From Paenalcaligenes hermetiae (GTDB lineage Bacteria; Pseudomonadota; Gammaproteobacteria; Burkholderiales; Burkholderiaceae_B): a DNA stretch of 64,000 bases. A model generated the notes under the pieces. The model was given only the letters and a program-made list of their open reading frames with translations. It was not told where the DNA came from and ran no database searches. The position numbers were made by a program, and so were the translations under genes. The DNA lies in NCBI RefSeq assembly GCF_039543645.1, contig NZ_BAABKD010000008.1, forward strand, positions 62,001 through 126,000. The letters run 5' to 3'. The first letter of the stretch is position 1, and every line of letters begins with the position of its first letter. Shown piece by piece: positions 17,386-27,434 of the stretch.

Positions 17386-19380
17386 GTGCTGATAAAAAGC
17401 CAATGCTTGAGAGGCGCTACGCGTACGCGCAAAGCCAGGCAGACCACGCCACAAAACCTTACCATACGGTTTTTCTACTAGGCGCGCATCTCCCATAATC
17501 AACACCCCCCAGTCTTTTTCCGTACGAATTAAGCGCCCTGCCCCTTGTTTTAAGGCGATAGCCGCTTCGGGGAGCTGATACTCAACAAAAGGATTACCGC
17601 CACGGTCTCTACACGCTTTAATTCGTGCTTCCAGTACCGGGTCATCAGGGGGAGCAAAAGGCAGCTTATCGATGGCTACCACAGTTAGCGCGTTCCCAGG
17701 CACATCGATACCCTCCCAAAAGCTGGCGCTACCTACCAAAACAGCATGAGGCTGTGTTCTAAAACTTTCCAGTAGGACTTGACGTGATTTTTCGCCTTGG
17801 CGCATCACGTGCTGCTTAAGACCTAGCCGATCGACACTGGCTTGTATCAGGTCCGCCATGATATCCACCCCACGTAAAGTCGTGCTCAACACCAACACCC
17901 CGCCCTCGGCCTGCTGAATAAAAGGCATTAGTGTATTAATAAAAGCGGGATAAAAATCTGGACTAGAAGGTAAAGGGAGCCCCTGTGGCACATATAGTAC
18001 CGCTTGCTCAGCGTAATTAAAGGGCGATGGCCAGACCTCGACCTGCGCTTCCCATAAACCAAGCTGATGCACAAAATGATTAAAATTACCATGTACGGAT
18101 AAAGTCGCCGAGGTAAAAATCCAGCTTTGCTCGTCTGCTTTGTAGCGCGAAAAAATCTGTGCCACAGAAAGGGGCGCGCGATGCAAGCGAAAATAACTGG
18201 CTCCGTGTTCCACCCAGCGCACCGACTCCTGCTCTAGCTGCTGAAGTGTTGTCACGTCCGCATCAGGTAATACCGCATGTTTCCCCTGTCGATCCGGTTG
18301 TGACCACACAAAAATTTGTGCGCGTAACTGCAAGGCCGTCTTATACGCGGCAGCTAAATCTGGATGATGCTCTTTAAGTAAATCGAGCAGCTTAATGATC
18401 TTATCGAGCTTATCTAATAGTTGCGCCAGCGCCTCATCAAAAGCCAAGGCATTAGGTAAGTCCATAAAAGTCGCTTTCTGCCCAGAGAGCTGTTGGATCG
18501 GTGCTGCTTGCAAGCGTAAATCCTGCATCGCTTGCTTTAAAGCTCCAGCCACGGCGCTCCAGTCGGCACTACCCTTGGCATGAGCTAAACCTGCTGCCTC
18601 AATCAAATGTGCTAAATCATTAATCTGGTGCATCGACACCGTTGTGCCTAAAAACCGAGTAGCCACATCAGGGAGCTGATGAGCCTCGTCAAACACTACC
18701 ACATCGACTTCCGGCAACAAATCCGTAATACCGTCTTCTCGTAGGGCTAAATCCGCCATAAACAAAGCGTGATTAACAACTACAATATCAGCCTCTTGTG
18801 CTTTACGTCGCGCTTTCAGCACAAAGCACTCACCTACATACGGGCAATCCTGACCCAAACAGTTTTCTCGGGTTGATGTGACGCGATGCCAAATAGGAGC
18901 GTCCTCGGGAACAGCGGCCAGCTCACTTTTGTCTCCGCTTTTACTACGCTCTATAAACTGTTGAATGTGTTTAAGCTGTTGGACCTCGTGCTTAGAGCCA
19001 AACCCACGCGCATCTTGCTCGTACTTTTCAAAATAATAATGGCAGACATAGTTACCGCGTCCTTTAAGCAACGCCACATTTAACGAGAGCGACAGCGCTT
19101 TACGTAAATGCGGTAAATCGCGCTTAAATAGTTGATCCTGTAGCGTACGTGTTCCGGTAGAAATTAACGCTTTGCGCCCACTTAAAAACACAGGCACCAG
19201 ATAGGCCCATGTTTTACCCGTGCCTGTGCCTGCCTCAGCCACTAGGGTTGAAGGCGTGTCTAAGGCTCGCTGGATGGACTGCGCCAGTTCCAACTGTTGT
19301 TGACGGAGAAAATAATGATCTACCGAGGCCGCCAACGGGCCATCATCGGCAAAAACCGCATCAAGATCCTGCAAAAGCAT
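17362..19380 (-). CDS. ATP-dependent DNA helicase, DinG/YoaA type (XPD-like)
   Basis: Superfamily 2 iron-sulfur helicase with 5'-3' polarity in the family. Visible are Walker A EAGTGTGKTWAYL (about residues 49-61), Walker B VVFDEAHQLPD and the later helicase motifs SASFWEGIDVPG and QGAGRLIRTEKD. Four cysteines for a 4Fe-4S cluster lie between motifs I and II (NYVC, NCLGQDCPYVGEC). At 672 residues and without an exonuclease domain, it fits YoaA-like proteins. The start is ATG; the gene is divergent from tex by about 130 bp. A role in replication stress or R-loop/D-loop removal is known for relatives and inferred here. Confidence 0.92.
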   Translation of the reverse strand: MLLQDLDAVFADDGPLAASVDHYFLRQQQLELAQSIQRALDTPSTLVAEAGTGTGKTWAYLVPVFLSGRKALISTGTRTLQDQLFKRDLPHLRKALSLSLNVALLKGRGNYVCHYYFEKYEQDARGFGSKHEVQQLKHIQQFIERSKSGDKSELAAVPEDAPIWHRVTSTRENCLGQDCPYVGECFVLKARRKAQEADIVVVNHALFMADLALREDGITDLLPEVDVVVFDEAHQLPDVATRFLGTTVSMHQINDLAHLIEAAGLAHAKGSADWSAVAGALKQAMQDLRLQAAPIQQLSGQKATFMDLPNALAFDEALAQLLDKLDKIIKLLDLLKEHHPDLAAAYKTALQLRAQIFVWSQPDRQGKHAVLPDADVTTLQQLEQESVRWVEHGASYFRLHRAPLSVAQIFSRYKADEQSWIFTSATLSVHGNFNHFVHQLGLWEAQVEVWPSPFNYAEQAVLYVPQGLPLPSSPDFYPAFINTLMPFIQQAEGGVLVLSTTLRGVDIMADLIQASVDRLGLKQHVMRQGEKSRQVLLESFRTQPHAVLVGSASFWEGIDVPGNALTVVAIDKLPFAPPDDPVLEARIKACRDRGGNPFVEYQLPEAAIALKQGAGRLIRTEKDWGVLIMGDARLVEKPYGKVLWRGLPGFARTRSASQALAFYQHKKKHPAS

Positions 19381-19508
19381 GGGTATGGATTGAAAAGAAT
19401 TAAAAGCAAAGAAGAGACAAGACTTATCTTGGATCTCAAATCATACTACACTGCTACACTTATGTAGTGAATGCTCACGACGTATTTAGGCTAAACACAC
19501 CATCAACT

Positions 19509-21842
19509 ATGACAAATACCTCTACGACTGATTCTTCTCGCATTTTCTCCTGGCTCGCTGATGAGCTATCGATTCGGCTCGCCCAAGTTCAAGCCGCTGT
19601 TGAACTGCTTGATAATGGTGCTACCGTGCCATTTATTGCGCGCTATCGTAAAGAAGCCACAGGTGGTTTAGACGATAGCGTTTTGCGTGAGCTTGAAGTG
19701 CGTTTACTTTATCTCCGAGAGCTAGAGGCACGTCGCACCGCCATCATCGAAAGCATCGAAGAGCAAGGAAAAATGACGCCCGAGCTAGCTACATCGCTGG
19801 ACGAGGCCAATACCAAACAGCGATTAGAGGATCTCTACGCTCCGTATAAACCTAAGCGCCGTACACGAGCCCAAATGGCGATCGAAGCGGGTCTGGAAGA
19901 CCTAGTACAAGCCATTTTAGCGGACCCTCATTGTGATCCTCTACAACTTGCGGGCACCTACCTCAATCCTGAAGCAGGTTTTGACGAAGCAAAAAAAGCC
20001 TTAGATGGCGCGCGAGAAATTTTGGCACAGCGCTATGCAGAAAATGCCGACCTGCTCGAAAACCTACGTCAGTATTTATGGCAACACGGGCTGCTATATG
20101 CTTCGGTGATCGAGGGCAAAGAAGACGAAGGCGATAAGTTCCGCGACTGGTTTAACTTCTCCGAGTCCCTAAAAACGCTTCCCTCTCATCGGGTACTGGC
20201 ATTATTGCGGGGGCGTCAACAAGGGATTCTTAGTTTGCGCATTGGCCTACAGCCAGAGCTAGATGCGCTTCAGCCCCACCCATGTGTAGAGCGCGTAGCC
20301 CAGCTAATGCAGTGCCCCGCTGACTTTTCCGCTCATGCCGCACCTCAACCCAAATGGCTTGCCGAGGTCTGCCGTATCACCTGGCGGGTTAAATTACTCA
20401 CCGCTTTTGAAACAGAGCTGATTGGGCGTTTGCGCGAAGAGGCTGAGGCCGAGGCCACACGTGTTTTTGCCGCAAATTTACGTGATCTTTTGCTGGCCGC
20501 ACCGGCCGGTAATAAACGCGTCTTAGGTTTAGACCCTGGTATCCGCACGGGGGTCAAAGTCGCCGCTATCGATGAAACTGGAAAAGTATTGGATACAGCA
20601 ACGGTGTATCCTTTTGGTGGACGTAAAGATATCGCGGGCACGCAGCAGCGCTTAGCAGCGATGATTCGTCAACACCAAATCCAACTCATCGCCATTGGTA
20701 ACGGGACCGCTTCGCGCGAAACAGAACAGCTGGTCAAAAACTTATTACAAAGCCAGACAGATTTGTCAGCAGTTCAACATATTGTGGTATCGGAAGCTGG
20801 TGCTTCGGTCTATTCTGCCTCTGAGCTTGCTAGCCAAGAATTTCCCGATTTAGATGTCAGCTTGCGCGGTGCCGTTTCCATTGCACGCCGCCTTCAAGAT
20901 CCCTTAGCAGAGCTTGTTAAAATTGAACCCAAAGCCATTGGCGTAGGACAGTACCAACATGACGTTAACCAACGTGAGCTTGAGCGCTCATTGGATGCGG
21001 TGGTAGAGGACTGTGTTAACGCCGTAGGCGTGGATGTGAACACAGCCTCTGCTGCCTTACTAGCACGGGTTTCGGGACTCAATAAAACACTGGCTGAAAA
21101 CATTGTGGCGTGGCGCGATGAAAATGGCGCTTTCCCCGATAGACAAAGTCTGCTTAAAGTTAAGCGCTTTGGTCCGAAAACGTTTGAGCAAGCCGCTGGT
21201 TTTTTACGTATTCCCCAAGGCACAAATCCTTTAGATGCTTCTGCAGTACACCCAGAGGCATACCCCGTCGTAGAGCGTATCCTTGAAAAAATCCAAGCGG
21301 ATGCGCGCAGTATTATTGGACAAGCCGACGCGCTAAAAGGTCTATCCCCTAAGGATTTTATTGATGAGCGATTCGGATTACCTACCATACAAGATATCTT
21401 TACCGAAATTGAAAAGCCGGGACGAGATCCTCGGCCCGAATTCAAAACAGCTCGATTCTTAGACGGTGTCACGGCGATTACGGATCTACAAGTTGGCATG
21501 GTCCTAGAGGGGGTAGTAACCAACGTAGCCAATTTTGGAGCTTTTGTAGATATTGGTGTACATCAAGATGGCTTAGTACATATTTCGGCTCTGTCGCATC
21601 AGTTTGTCAAAGACCCGCGTGAAGTTGTGCGTGTCGGACAAACCGTCACCGTTAAAGTACTAGAGGTTGATGAGGCCCGCAAACGTATTAGTTTAAGCAT
21701 GCGCTTAGATGATCATCCTGAGCCCACGCTAAAAAAAGCGGCAGCCAGTACCAAACCACGTGCCTCTCGTCGTCCCGCTCGTCCTGCGCCCGATATAGCA
21801 AATAATGCTATGGCTGCAGCCTTTGCTAAACTCAAACGCTAA
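19509..21842 (+). CDS. tex: Transcription accessory protein Tex
   Basis: Tex is a conserved RNA-binding protein related to eukaryotic Spt6. In order: N-terminal helical region with [20 protein letters not shown] (about residues 36-55), the YqgF-like domain ([18 protein letters not shown]), tandem helix-hairpin-helix motifs ([19 protein letters not shown]) and a C-terminal S1 domain ([22 protein letters not shown], about 660-735). A basic tail ends the protein. I chose the ATG at 19509 because relatives begin shortly before the RIFSWLA region; an upstream in-frame GTG at 19467 would add 14 residues with no family support. No clear Shine-Dalgarno is seen. tyrA follows after three bases. Confidence 0.95.
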   Translation: MTNTSTTDSSRIFSWLADELSIRLAQVQAAVELLDNGATVPFIARYRKEATGGLDDSVLRELEVRLLYLRELEARRTAIIESIEEQGKMTPELATSLDEANTKQRLEDLYAPYKPKRRTRAQMAIEAGLEDLVQAILADPHCDPLQLAGTYLNPEAGFDEAKKALDGAREILAQRYAENADLLENLRQYLWQHGLLYASVIEGKEDEGDKFRDWFNFSESLKTLPSHRVLALLRGRQQGILSLRIGLQPELDALQPHPCVERVAQLMQCPADFSAHAAPQPKWLAEVCRITWRVKLLTAFETELIGRLREEAEAEATRVFAANLRDLLLAAPAGNKRVLGLDPGIRTGVKVAAIDETGKVLDTATVYPFGGRKDIAGTQQRLAAMIRQHQIQLIAIGNGTASRETEQLVKNLLQSQTDLSAVQHIVVSEAGASVYSASELASQEFPDLDVSLRGAVSIARRLQDPLAELVKIEPKAIGVGQYQHDVNQRELERSLDAVVEDCVNAVGVDVNTASAALLARVSGLNKTLAENIVAWRDENGAFPDRQSLLKVKRFGPKTFEQAAGFLRIPQGTNPLDASAVHPEAYPVVERILEKIQADARSIIGQADALKGLSPKDFIDERFGLPTIQDIFTEIEKPGRDPRPEFKTARFLDGVTAITDLQVGMVLEGVVTNVANFGAFVDIGVHQDGLVHISALSHQFVKDPREVVRVGQTVTVKVLEVDEARKRISLSMRLDDHPEPTLKKAAASTKPRASRRPARPAPDIANNAMAAAFAKLKR

Positions 21843-21845
21843 GTC

Positions 21846-22706
21846 ATGGCAGATAACAAAACCCTTGCTTTAATCGGTTGTGGCTTAATGGGCGGCTCTT
21901 TTGCTTTGGCTGCCCAACAGGCTCACCAAGTCCATCATACTATCGGCTATTCCGTACCCCACGCCTCAGCCCACCACTTTTATGAGCTGGGTATTATCCA
22001 GTCGATTGCTGCGAGCGCAGCCGAAGCCGTGGCTCAAGCCGATATCGTCTTGATCGCCGTACCCGTGGCATCCATGCCCTCCGTGTTTGCTGCTATAGCG
22101 CCAGCTTTACCTGATCATGCCCTGATTATGGACGTAGGCAGCACCAAGCGCAGCATTATTCAAGCCGCACAACACCATTTGGGTGCACGCTTTTCCCAAT
22201 TTATTGCCGCCCACCCAATTGCGGGTAAAGAAAAAGCAGGACATAGTGAGCCTTTTGCTCATCTCTATCAAAATAAAAATGTCATTTTGTGCCCAGAGTC
22301 ACAATCCAACCCAGCCTACCTAAAGCAAGCCCACTCTTTATGGCAAGCTATTGGGGCGACGCCCATCATCCTGGATGCCGATCAGCACGACCGCGGTCTA
22401 GCTGCCGTTAGCCATCTGCCCCATTTATTGGCTTTTGCTTATATGGACGCTTTGCTCCAGCAACCCGACGCAACAGACTTACTCGCCCTAGGTGGCCCAG
22501 GCTTTAGGGATTTTTCGCGAATTGCTGGGTGTGACCCAACCATTTGGCGCGATATCCTACCGGATAACCAAGACCAAATCCTCCCCTTACTTCACGCTGT
22601 GCGTCAGGCCATCGACACCATTGAAAACGCCATGATGCAACGTGACACCACACAACTCGAAGCCATATTACAGCGTGCCAGCCAAGCACGCATCAACTGG
22701 AAATAA
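21846..22706 (+). CDS. tyrA: Prephenate dehydrogenase TyrA
   Basis: TyrA converts prephenate (or arogenate) to the tyrosine precursor by oxidative decarboxylation with NAD(P). The N-terminal Rossmann motif is LIGCGLMGGSFA (about residues 9-20). The catalytic and substrate region contains DVGSTKRSI and AAHPIAGKEKAGHSE, and the helical dimerisation domain carries DRGLAAVSHLPHLLAFA and GGPGFRDFSRIAGCDPTIWRDI. No chorismate mutase or ACT domain is attached; the 286-residue length fits the stand-alone enzyme. It follows tex by three bases, so the two are probably co-transcribed; in many relatives tyrA instead lies between hisC and aroA. Confidence 0.93.
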   Translation: MADNKTLALIGCGLMGGSFALAAQQAHQVHHTIGYSVPHASAHHFYELGIIQSIAASAAEAVAQADIVLIAVPVASMPSVFAAIAPALPDHALIMDVGSTKRSIIQAAQHHLGARFSQFIAAHPIAGKEKAGHSEPFAHLYQNKNVILCPESQSNPAYLKQAHSLWQAIGATPIILDADQHDRGLAAVSHLPHLLAFAYMDALLQQPDATDLLALGGPGFRDFSRIAGCDPTIWRDILPDNQDQILPLLHAVRQAIDTIENAMMQRDTTQLEAILQRASQARINWK

Positions 22707-22717
22707 GGAGATACTCC

Positions 22718-23695
22718 ATGCGATTTAAACCCATGTTACGTCGTTCAGTGGTGGCTGTTGCCGCCCTTTGCCTCTCAGGCGCAGCCCTCGCACAACAAAA
22801 CGTCACACGATTAATTGTGCCGTTTTCTGCAGGTGGGCCCATTGACATTAGTGCTCGTGTTTTGGCAGAGGGTGTCAAAGAGCATTTAGGCACTGTGATT
22901 ATCGAAAACAAACCGGGCGCAGGCGGCAACATTGGCTCGGACCTCGTAGCCAAAGCCAAACCCGATGGAAAAACCATTGGGGTTGCGACCCTAGCCTCTC
23001 ATGCGGTTAACCCTTGGCTCTATAGCAGCATGCCCTATGACGCAGACAAAGACTTTGCTGGGGTTAGTCTCATGGTATATGTGCCCAACGTGCTAGTGAT
23101 GAATAGCGAACATGCCGAAAAGCTGGGTATCCAGTCCGTGGCTGATTTAATTGCCTATGCCAAAGCCAACCCAGGTAAACTCAACTATGGCTCAGGTGGC
23201 AATGGTAGCGGTGGCCACTTAGCGGGCGAGCTCTTTAAAAAGCAAGCAGAAGTCGATATTGTTCATATCCCCTATAATGGTGGCGCTCCTGCTCAAATGG
23301 CTTTGCTTTCTGCCGAAGTAGATTTCACTTTTGACAACCTCGCCACTGCCGCCCCCAATATTCAAAACGGTAAACTCAAAGCTTTGGCCGTAACTACAGA
23401 TGAACGCTCCGATGTCTTACCTGACATCCCAACTGTTAAAGAAAGCGGCTTGGATGACTTTTCTGTAGCTACTTGGTGGGGTCTGGTTGCCCCAGCCGGT
23501 ACGCCCGAAGCCGAAATCAAAAAACTCAACGAAGCCTTTGTCGCCGCCATGAACAGCGACAAAGCCAAAGAGCGCTTTGCTGGCCTGCTAATCACACCCA
23601 CCCCTAGCAGCCCAGAAGCCTTTGATCAGCTCATGCAAGAAGAACGCACACGCTACAAACAAATTGTAGAAGATGCCGGTGCACGCGTCGATTAA
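22718..23695 (+). CDS. Bug-family (tripartite tricarboxylate transporter) periplasmic receptor, orphan
   Basis: This extracytoplasmic solute receptor of the TctC/Bug family has a signal peptide ending SGAALA before QQN. Family signatures include IVPFSAGGPIDISARVLAEG (about residues 33-52), VIIENKPGAGGNIGSD, HIPYNGGAPAQMALLSAEVD, and TWWGLVAPAGTP. The aspartate near the phosphate-like carboxylate loop (PIDISAR) suggests a ligand with a carboxylate or amide. No TctA/TctB membrane genes are adjacent, so it belongs to the many orphan Bug receptors of this group. AAGGAG precedes the ATG, 11 bases after tyrA; it may be read through from that gene. The ligand is unknown. Confidence 0.93.
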   Translation: MRFKPMLRRSVVAVAALCLSGAALAQQNVTRLIVPFSAGGPIDISARVLAEGVKEHLGTVIIENKPGAGGNIGSDLVAKAKPDGKTIGVATLASHAVNPWLYSSMPYDADKDFAGVSLMVYVPNVLVMNSEHAEKLGIQSVADLIAYAKANPGKLNYGSGGNGSGGHLAGELFKKQAEVDIVHIPYNGGAPAQMALLSAEVDFTFDNLATAAPNIQNGKLKALAVTTDERSDVLPDIPTVKESGLDDFSVATWWGLVAPAGTPEAEIKKLNEAFVAAMNSDKAKERFAGLLITPTPSSPEAFDQLMQEERTRYKQIVEDAGARVD

Positions 23696-23708
23696 GACGT
23701 ACCACCCC

Positions 23709-23729
23709 AGCCCCGCTTAGTGTGGGGCT
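23709..23729. other. Stem-loop between the converging Bug receptor and LysR genes
   Basis: AGCCCC and GGGGCT pair around a nine-base loop, in the space between the converging genes and over the LysR 3' end. There is no good T-run, so its strength as terminator is doubtful. Confidence 0.45.
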
Positions 23730-24628
23730 TGGGCATCGATGCTTTGTAAGCGCCCTATCACTAAATCGATAAACTCCTCCATCAGCTCTGGCAAACGCCG
23801 CCCCTGCATCACTTGTACCTGCACGACTCGAGCGTGCATCTCGGCATTACGAATTGGTACGGCCACTAAGCCCGAAGCATTCAACCGCCCCGCCACTGAA
23901 ATATAGCTCGCAAATAAAATCGCCTGACTATCACGCACATAAGCATGTAAGGCTTCTGCATGATTACTATAAACAGAAGGCTCCACCCATTTCCCAGTCA
24001 TATTACACGCCAATTGATATAGCTTATAAGTGGACGTATTACGATCGGTAAGAGCTAAAGGATATTGCTGCACATCATCTAAACGTAACCGTTTGCGCCG
24101 GGCAAGCGGATGGTTTTTTGCCATAATCGCCAAGGCGGGCGCCTCGCAAGAAAATCGTACCGCCACCGTTTCTGATGGCGTTGTACTAAAGGTAATAGCA
24201 ATATCTGCATCACCCATCGCCACCCGTTCCGTAGCCACTTTTGCACTACTCACAAACACGTCAAAACGGCTTTGTGGATGCACCAGACTAAATTGCGCCA
24301 TCAAACTGGGAATCAGCTCATGGGCGACCCCCTGCGTGCAAGCTAAACGGATGGGATGTTTAGCGGTATCGCTTAAACCTGCTATCGCCTGAAATGTAGA
24401 CTCGGTTTCCAAGTTCACCCGCCGTACATGCTTTAATAAAATTTGTCCGGCTGGTGTCAATAACATACCGCGCGCACTTCGCTCAAACAACTCTGCCCCA
24501 ACGCGCTGCTCCAATTGATGAATTTGCCGACTAATTGCCGACACAGCCACATGTAAGCTTTCTGAGGCAGCACTTAAACTTCCTTGCTGCGCCACCTCGT
24601 AAAAATACTTAAAAGCTAAGGATTGCAT
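23717..24628 (-). CDS. LysR-family transcriptional regulator
   Basis: The 303-residue protein has an N-terminal winged helix (MQSLAFKYFYEVAQQGSLSAAS, with AVSAISRQIHQLEQRVGAELFER, about residues 1-60). An effector-binding domain of periplasmic-binding-protein type follows, with RLACTQGVAHELIPSLMAQF and VAMGDADIAITF. It is divergent from the peptide ABC transporter operon, separated by about 180 bp, and converges on the Bug receptor. LysR proteins usually control the divergent neighbour, so the dpp-like operon is the likely target. The co-inducer is unknown. Confidence 0.92.
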   Translation of the reverse strand: MQSLAFKYFYEVAQQGSLSAASESLHVAVSAISRQIHQLEQRVGAELFERSARGMLLTPAGQILLKHVRRVNLETESTFQAIAGLSDTAKHPIRLACTQGVAHELIPSLMAQFSLVHPQSRFDVFVSSAKVATERVAMGDADIAITFSTTPSETVAVRFSCEAPALAIMAKNHPLARRKRLRLDDVQQYPLALTDRNTSTYKLYQLACNMTGKWVEPSVYSNHAEALHAYVRDSQAILFASYISVAGRLNASGLVAVPIRNAEMHARVVQVQVMQGRRLPELMEEFIDLVIGRLQSIDAQAPH

Positions 24629-24812
24629 AGCTAACTCATTGATTTATATAAAAATAAAAAATAACACAGTCTTAGATAAGACTAGGGTTTTCCCTAAAAA
24701 CCCTTTCTAAAAAAAGCAAACCGTTCTCTAAATCTTATGATTGTATAGAAAACAACCTCTCTATATACTACTTTTTGCATAACTATTTCTGTTGATTTCA
24801 GTTGGAGACACT
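24629..24812. promoter_or_regulatory. Divergent control region, LysR gene/peptide transporter operon
   Basis: The region is AT-rich. It holds GTCTTA-GA-TAAGAC (24669-24682), an inverted repeat one base different from the palindrome at mdh and acnB, and AGGG-TTTT-CCCT (24683-24694) directly after it. Either could bind the LysR protein. TGGAGA lies five bases before the binding-protein ATG. Confidence 0.4.
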
Positions 24813-26426
24813 ATGCGTTTCGAATTTACCCTAAAAGCCGTGACCCTAAGCTTGGCCTGTGCCTTTGCTTCCACGGCATTTGCCCAAACCTTAAAAATTG
24901 GTTTGGCCTCTGAGCCCACAGCCGTGGATCCTCATTACCATCAAACCACCCCTAACGAAGCGTTGATCTCTCATATTTTTGAGCCTTTAGTACGTATGAG
25001 CCCCGATATGGAGCTTCAGCCTGCTTTGGCTAAATCATGGGAGCCCACCGACGACACCACGTGGACCTTTAAGCTCGATGAAAAAGCGACTTTTTCTAAT
25101 GGCGACCCGTTCACTGCGAATGATGTGGTCCTTAGCTTCTGTCGTATCTTGCACAATGAAACAGCCATTGGCAGTGGGTTAATGAACGTGGCTCGTCGCA
25201 TCCAAGCCATCCAAGTACAAGACGATAAAACCCTACAAATTAAAACCAGCGTTCCCTACCCCTTGCTCCCCAATGAGCTTGCGCGTGTCCCCATGATTTG
25301 GAACGGTGTGGTTCAACATGAAAACCTACGCTTTGACCCAGAGAACAACTGCGGTGTCACCAGCGCCTGGCCTGATGTAAACGCATTTAACAAAGGCGAC
25401 TTAGTCGTTGGTACTGGCCCTTACACGCTCAAATCGTATGTGAAAGGCACAGGTATTGAACTAGAGCGTAATGAAAACTACTGGGGCGAAAAACCCGACT
25501 GGAAAAACGTACGTATGACCGCAGTGCCCAGTGCAGGCCCACGCTTAACCGGGTTATTAGCGGGCGACTTCGATTTAATCGAAAACCCTGCTGCACGTGA
25601 TCTAAAGCGTATTACGGATAGCGGTTTTGGTCATACTATTAAGCCTTCCGTGCGCGTGATGTTCTTCCAGCTTGATGTCGGTCGCGACCAAAGCCCCCTA
25701 GTCAAATCCCCTAAAGGCGATAACCCTCTCCAAAATCAAAAAGTTCGTCAGGCAATGTCTCTTGCCATCGACCGTAAGGCCATTGTGGAACGCATTATGG
25801 ATGGCGTCGCAGAACCCGCTAACCAATATATTCCCGTCGGCATGTTCGGCTCCATTACGGATGCACCCGCGCTAGAGTACAACCCCAAGAAAGCCAAAGA
25901 GTTGCTTGCTGAGGCCGGCTACCCCGATGGCTTTGAGTTAACGCTATCTGCCACCAATGACCGCTACATCAACGATGCCCAGCTCACACAAGCCGTTGCG
26001 CAGTATCTGAGCCGCATTGGTATCAAAACCAACGTAGATACAATGACGCGCTCTGTGTATTTCCCTAAGCGTGCTAAACGAGAGTTTAGCGTGGCGTTAG
26101 GTGGCTGGGGCTCCGAAACCGGCGAGGCAGCTAACTTCCTCCAGTACTGGGTCACGACAACCAATAAAGACTTAGGCGTAGGCGGCAGTAACTATGGTGG
26201 TTACTCCAACCCCGAACTGGATAACAAGTTCCTAGAAGCCATCCGTACCCTTGACGACAACAAGCGCAGCGAATTGTTGCAACAAGCCGTACAGCTGTCT
26301 TTAGACGATATGGCACATATTCCCTTGCACTTTGAAAGTGGCGTATGGGCATTCCGTAAAGGCATCAACTACGTAGGTCGCGCTGACCAACGTACGATGG
26401 CGACACACGCTACCATCGCGGAATAA
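24813..26426 (+). CDS. Peptide/nickel-type ABC transporter substrate-binding protein (SBP_bac_5)
   Basis: Family 5 periplasmic binding protein. The signal peptide (FTLKAVTLSLACAFASTAFA) is cleaved before QTLKIG. Family motifs include EPTAVDPHYHQTT, the SBP_5 signature region (HIFEPLVRMSPDMELQPALAKSW cut over residues 56-78), GTGPYTLKSY and VRQAMSLAIDRKAIV. I chose the ATG at 24813 because TGGAGA lies just upstream. It begins an operon with two permeases, two ATPases and an M20 carboxypeptidase. Dipeptides, oligopeptides or glutathione-like compounds are possible ligands; the carboxypeptidase points to a glutamyl or related N-blocked amino acid, which is inference. Confidence 0.93.
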   Translation: MRFEFTLKAVTLSLACAFASTAFAQTLKIGLASEPTAVDPHYHQTTPNEALISHIFEPLVRMSPDMELQPALAKSWEPTDDTTWTFKLDEKATFSNGDPFTANDVVLSFCRILHNETAIGSGLMNVARRIQAIQVQDDKTLQIKTSVPYPLLPNELARVPMIWNGVVQHENLRFDPENNCGVTSAWPDVNAFNKGDLVVGTGPYTLKSYVKGTGIELERNENYWGEKPDWKNVRMTAVPSAGPRLTGLLAGDFDLIENPAARDLKRITDSGFGHTIKPSVRVMFFQLDVGRDQSPLVKSPKGDNPLQNQKVRQAMSLAIDRKAIVERIMDGVAEPANQYIPVGMFGSITDAPALEYNPKKAKELLAEAGYPDGFELTLSATNDRYINDAQLTQAVAQYLSRIGIKTNVDTMTRSVYFPKRAKREFSVALGGWGSETGEAANFLQYWVTTTNKDLGVGGSNYGGYSNPELDNKFLEAIRTLDDNKRSELLQQAVQLSLDDMAHIPLHFESGVWAFRKGINYVGRADQRTMATHATIAE

Positions 26427-26456
26427 TAACCACTTAGGCTGACGAAGGAGTTTGAT

Positions 26457-27434
26457 TTGGCCGTTTTTATTTTACGCAGATTACTGCAAAGCGTTGTGGT
26501 ATTGTTCGCGGTTTCTGTGGTGGTGTTTTTTGCAGTCTACACCGTAGGCGACCCCATTGAACTACTCGTCAGCCCAGATGTGGGTCAGGATCAGCGCGAT
26601 GCGCTGATCGCCCGCTTAGGGCTTGACCAACCGCTCTGGCAGCAATACCTGCATTTTGTTTGGCGTGCCTTACATGGAGACCTAGGTAATTCTTTTGTAC
26701 ATGGTATGCCTGCTGTTGACCTTATTTTACAGCGCTTTCCTGCCACACTTGAACTAGTCGTAGTAGCGATTAGCTTAACCTGTATTTTAGGTATCCCCCT
26801 GGGGCTTATTGCTGGCTTACACCGCGATAATTTCCTAGGTAAAAGCATCATGAACACCTCTGTGCTTGGCTTTTCCCTGCCTAACTTTTGGCAAGGGATG
26901 GTGTTCATTTTATTATTTGCCGTCTGGCTCGGTTGGCTTCCTGCATCCGGCCGAGGCCCTACAGTCGAAGTGCTCGGCATCCCCTTAAGTATTTTTAGCG
27001 CTCAAGGTTGGAGTCATATCGCACTGCCCGCGGTGAACTTGGCTGTCGCCAATATCGCTCTGATTTTGCGCATGACGGCCTCTGGTGTCAGCGAAGCCCA
27101 GAGCCAAGACTATGTGCGCTTTGCGCGCGCAAAAGGTGTTAAGCCTGGACGTATTGTACGCCGTCATATTTTACGCAACATCATGATCCCTGTTGTCACC
27201 GTTATTGGCATGGAATTTGGCACCCTAATCGCCTACTCCACTATTACAGAAACGGTATTTTCTTGGCCTGGCATGGGCAAACTACTTATCGATAGTGTGT
27301 ATCAACTAGATCGCCCCGTGGTGGTTGCGTACGTCATGCTCGTCACCATGCTTTTTGTCGTAATTAATCTCGTGGTGGATATTCTGTATGCCGTTTTAGA
27401 TCCACGTGTACAACTTTTGGAGCCTAGCGCCTAA
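26457..27434 (+). CDS. Peptide ABC transporter permease, DppB-like
   Basis: The inner-membrane permease has six hydrophobic segments and the DppB family layout: N-terminal VFILRRLLQSVVVLFAVS, the motif DQPLWQQYLHFVWRALHGDLG and the EAA-type loop SQDYVRFARAKGVKPGRIVRRHILRN. The start is an unusual TTG at 26457. It is supported by a full AAGGAG six bases upstream and by the conserved N-terminus beginning right there. The stop overlaps the dppC-like ATG by one base. It pairs with the next gene to form the channel. Confidence 0.93.
   Translation: MAVFILRRLLQSVVVLFAVSVVVFFAVYTVGDPIELLVSPDVGQDQRDALIARLGLDQPLWQQYLHFVWRALHGDLGNSFVHGMPAVDLILQRFPATLELVVVAISLTCILGIPLGLIAGLHRDNFLGKSIMNTSVLGFSLPNFWQGMVFILLFAVWLGWLPASGRGPTVEVLGIPLSIFSAQGWSHIALPAVNLAVANIALILRMTASGVSEAQSQDYVRFARAKGVKPGRIVRRHILRNIMIPVVTVIGMEFGTLIAYSTITETVFSWPGMGKLLIDSVYQLDRPVVVAYVMLVTMLFVVINLVVDILYAVLDPRVQLLEPSA

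Noticed and set aside
20894..21532. Long antisense frame (212 codons) inside tex
   Set aside because: It is the mirror frame of a strongly conserved coding region, has no ribosome binding site and no family features.
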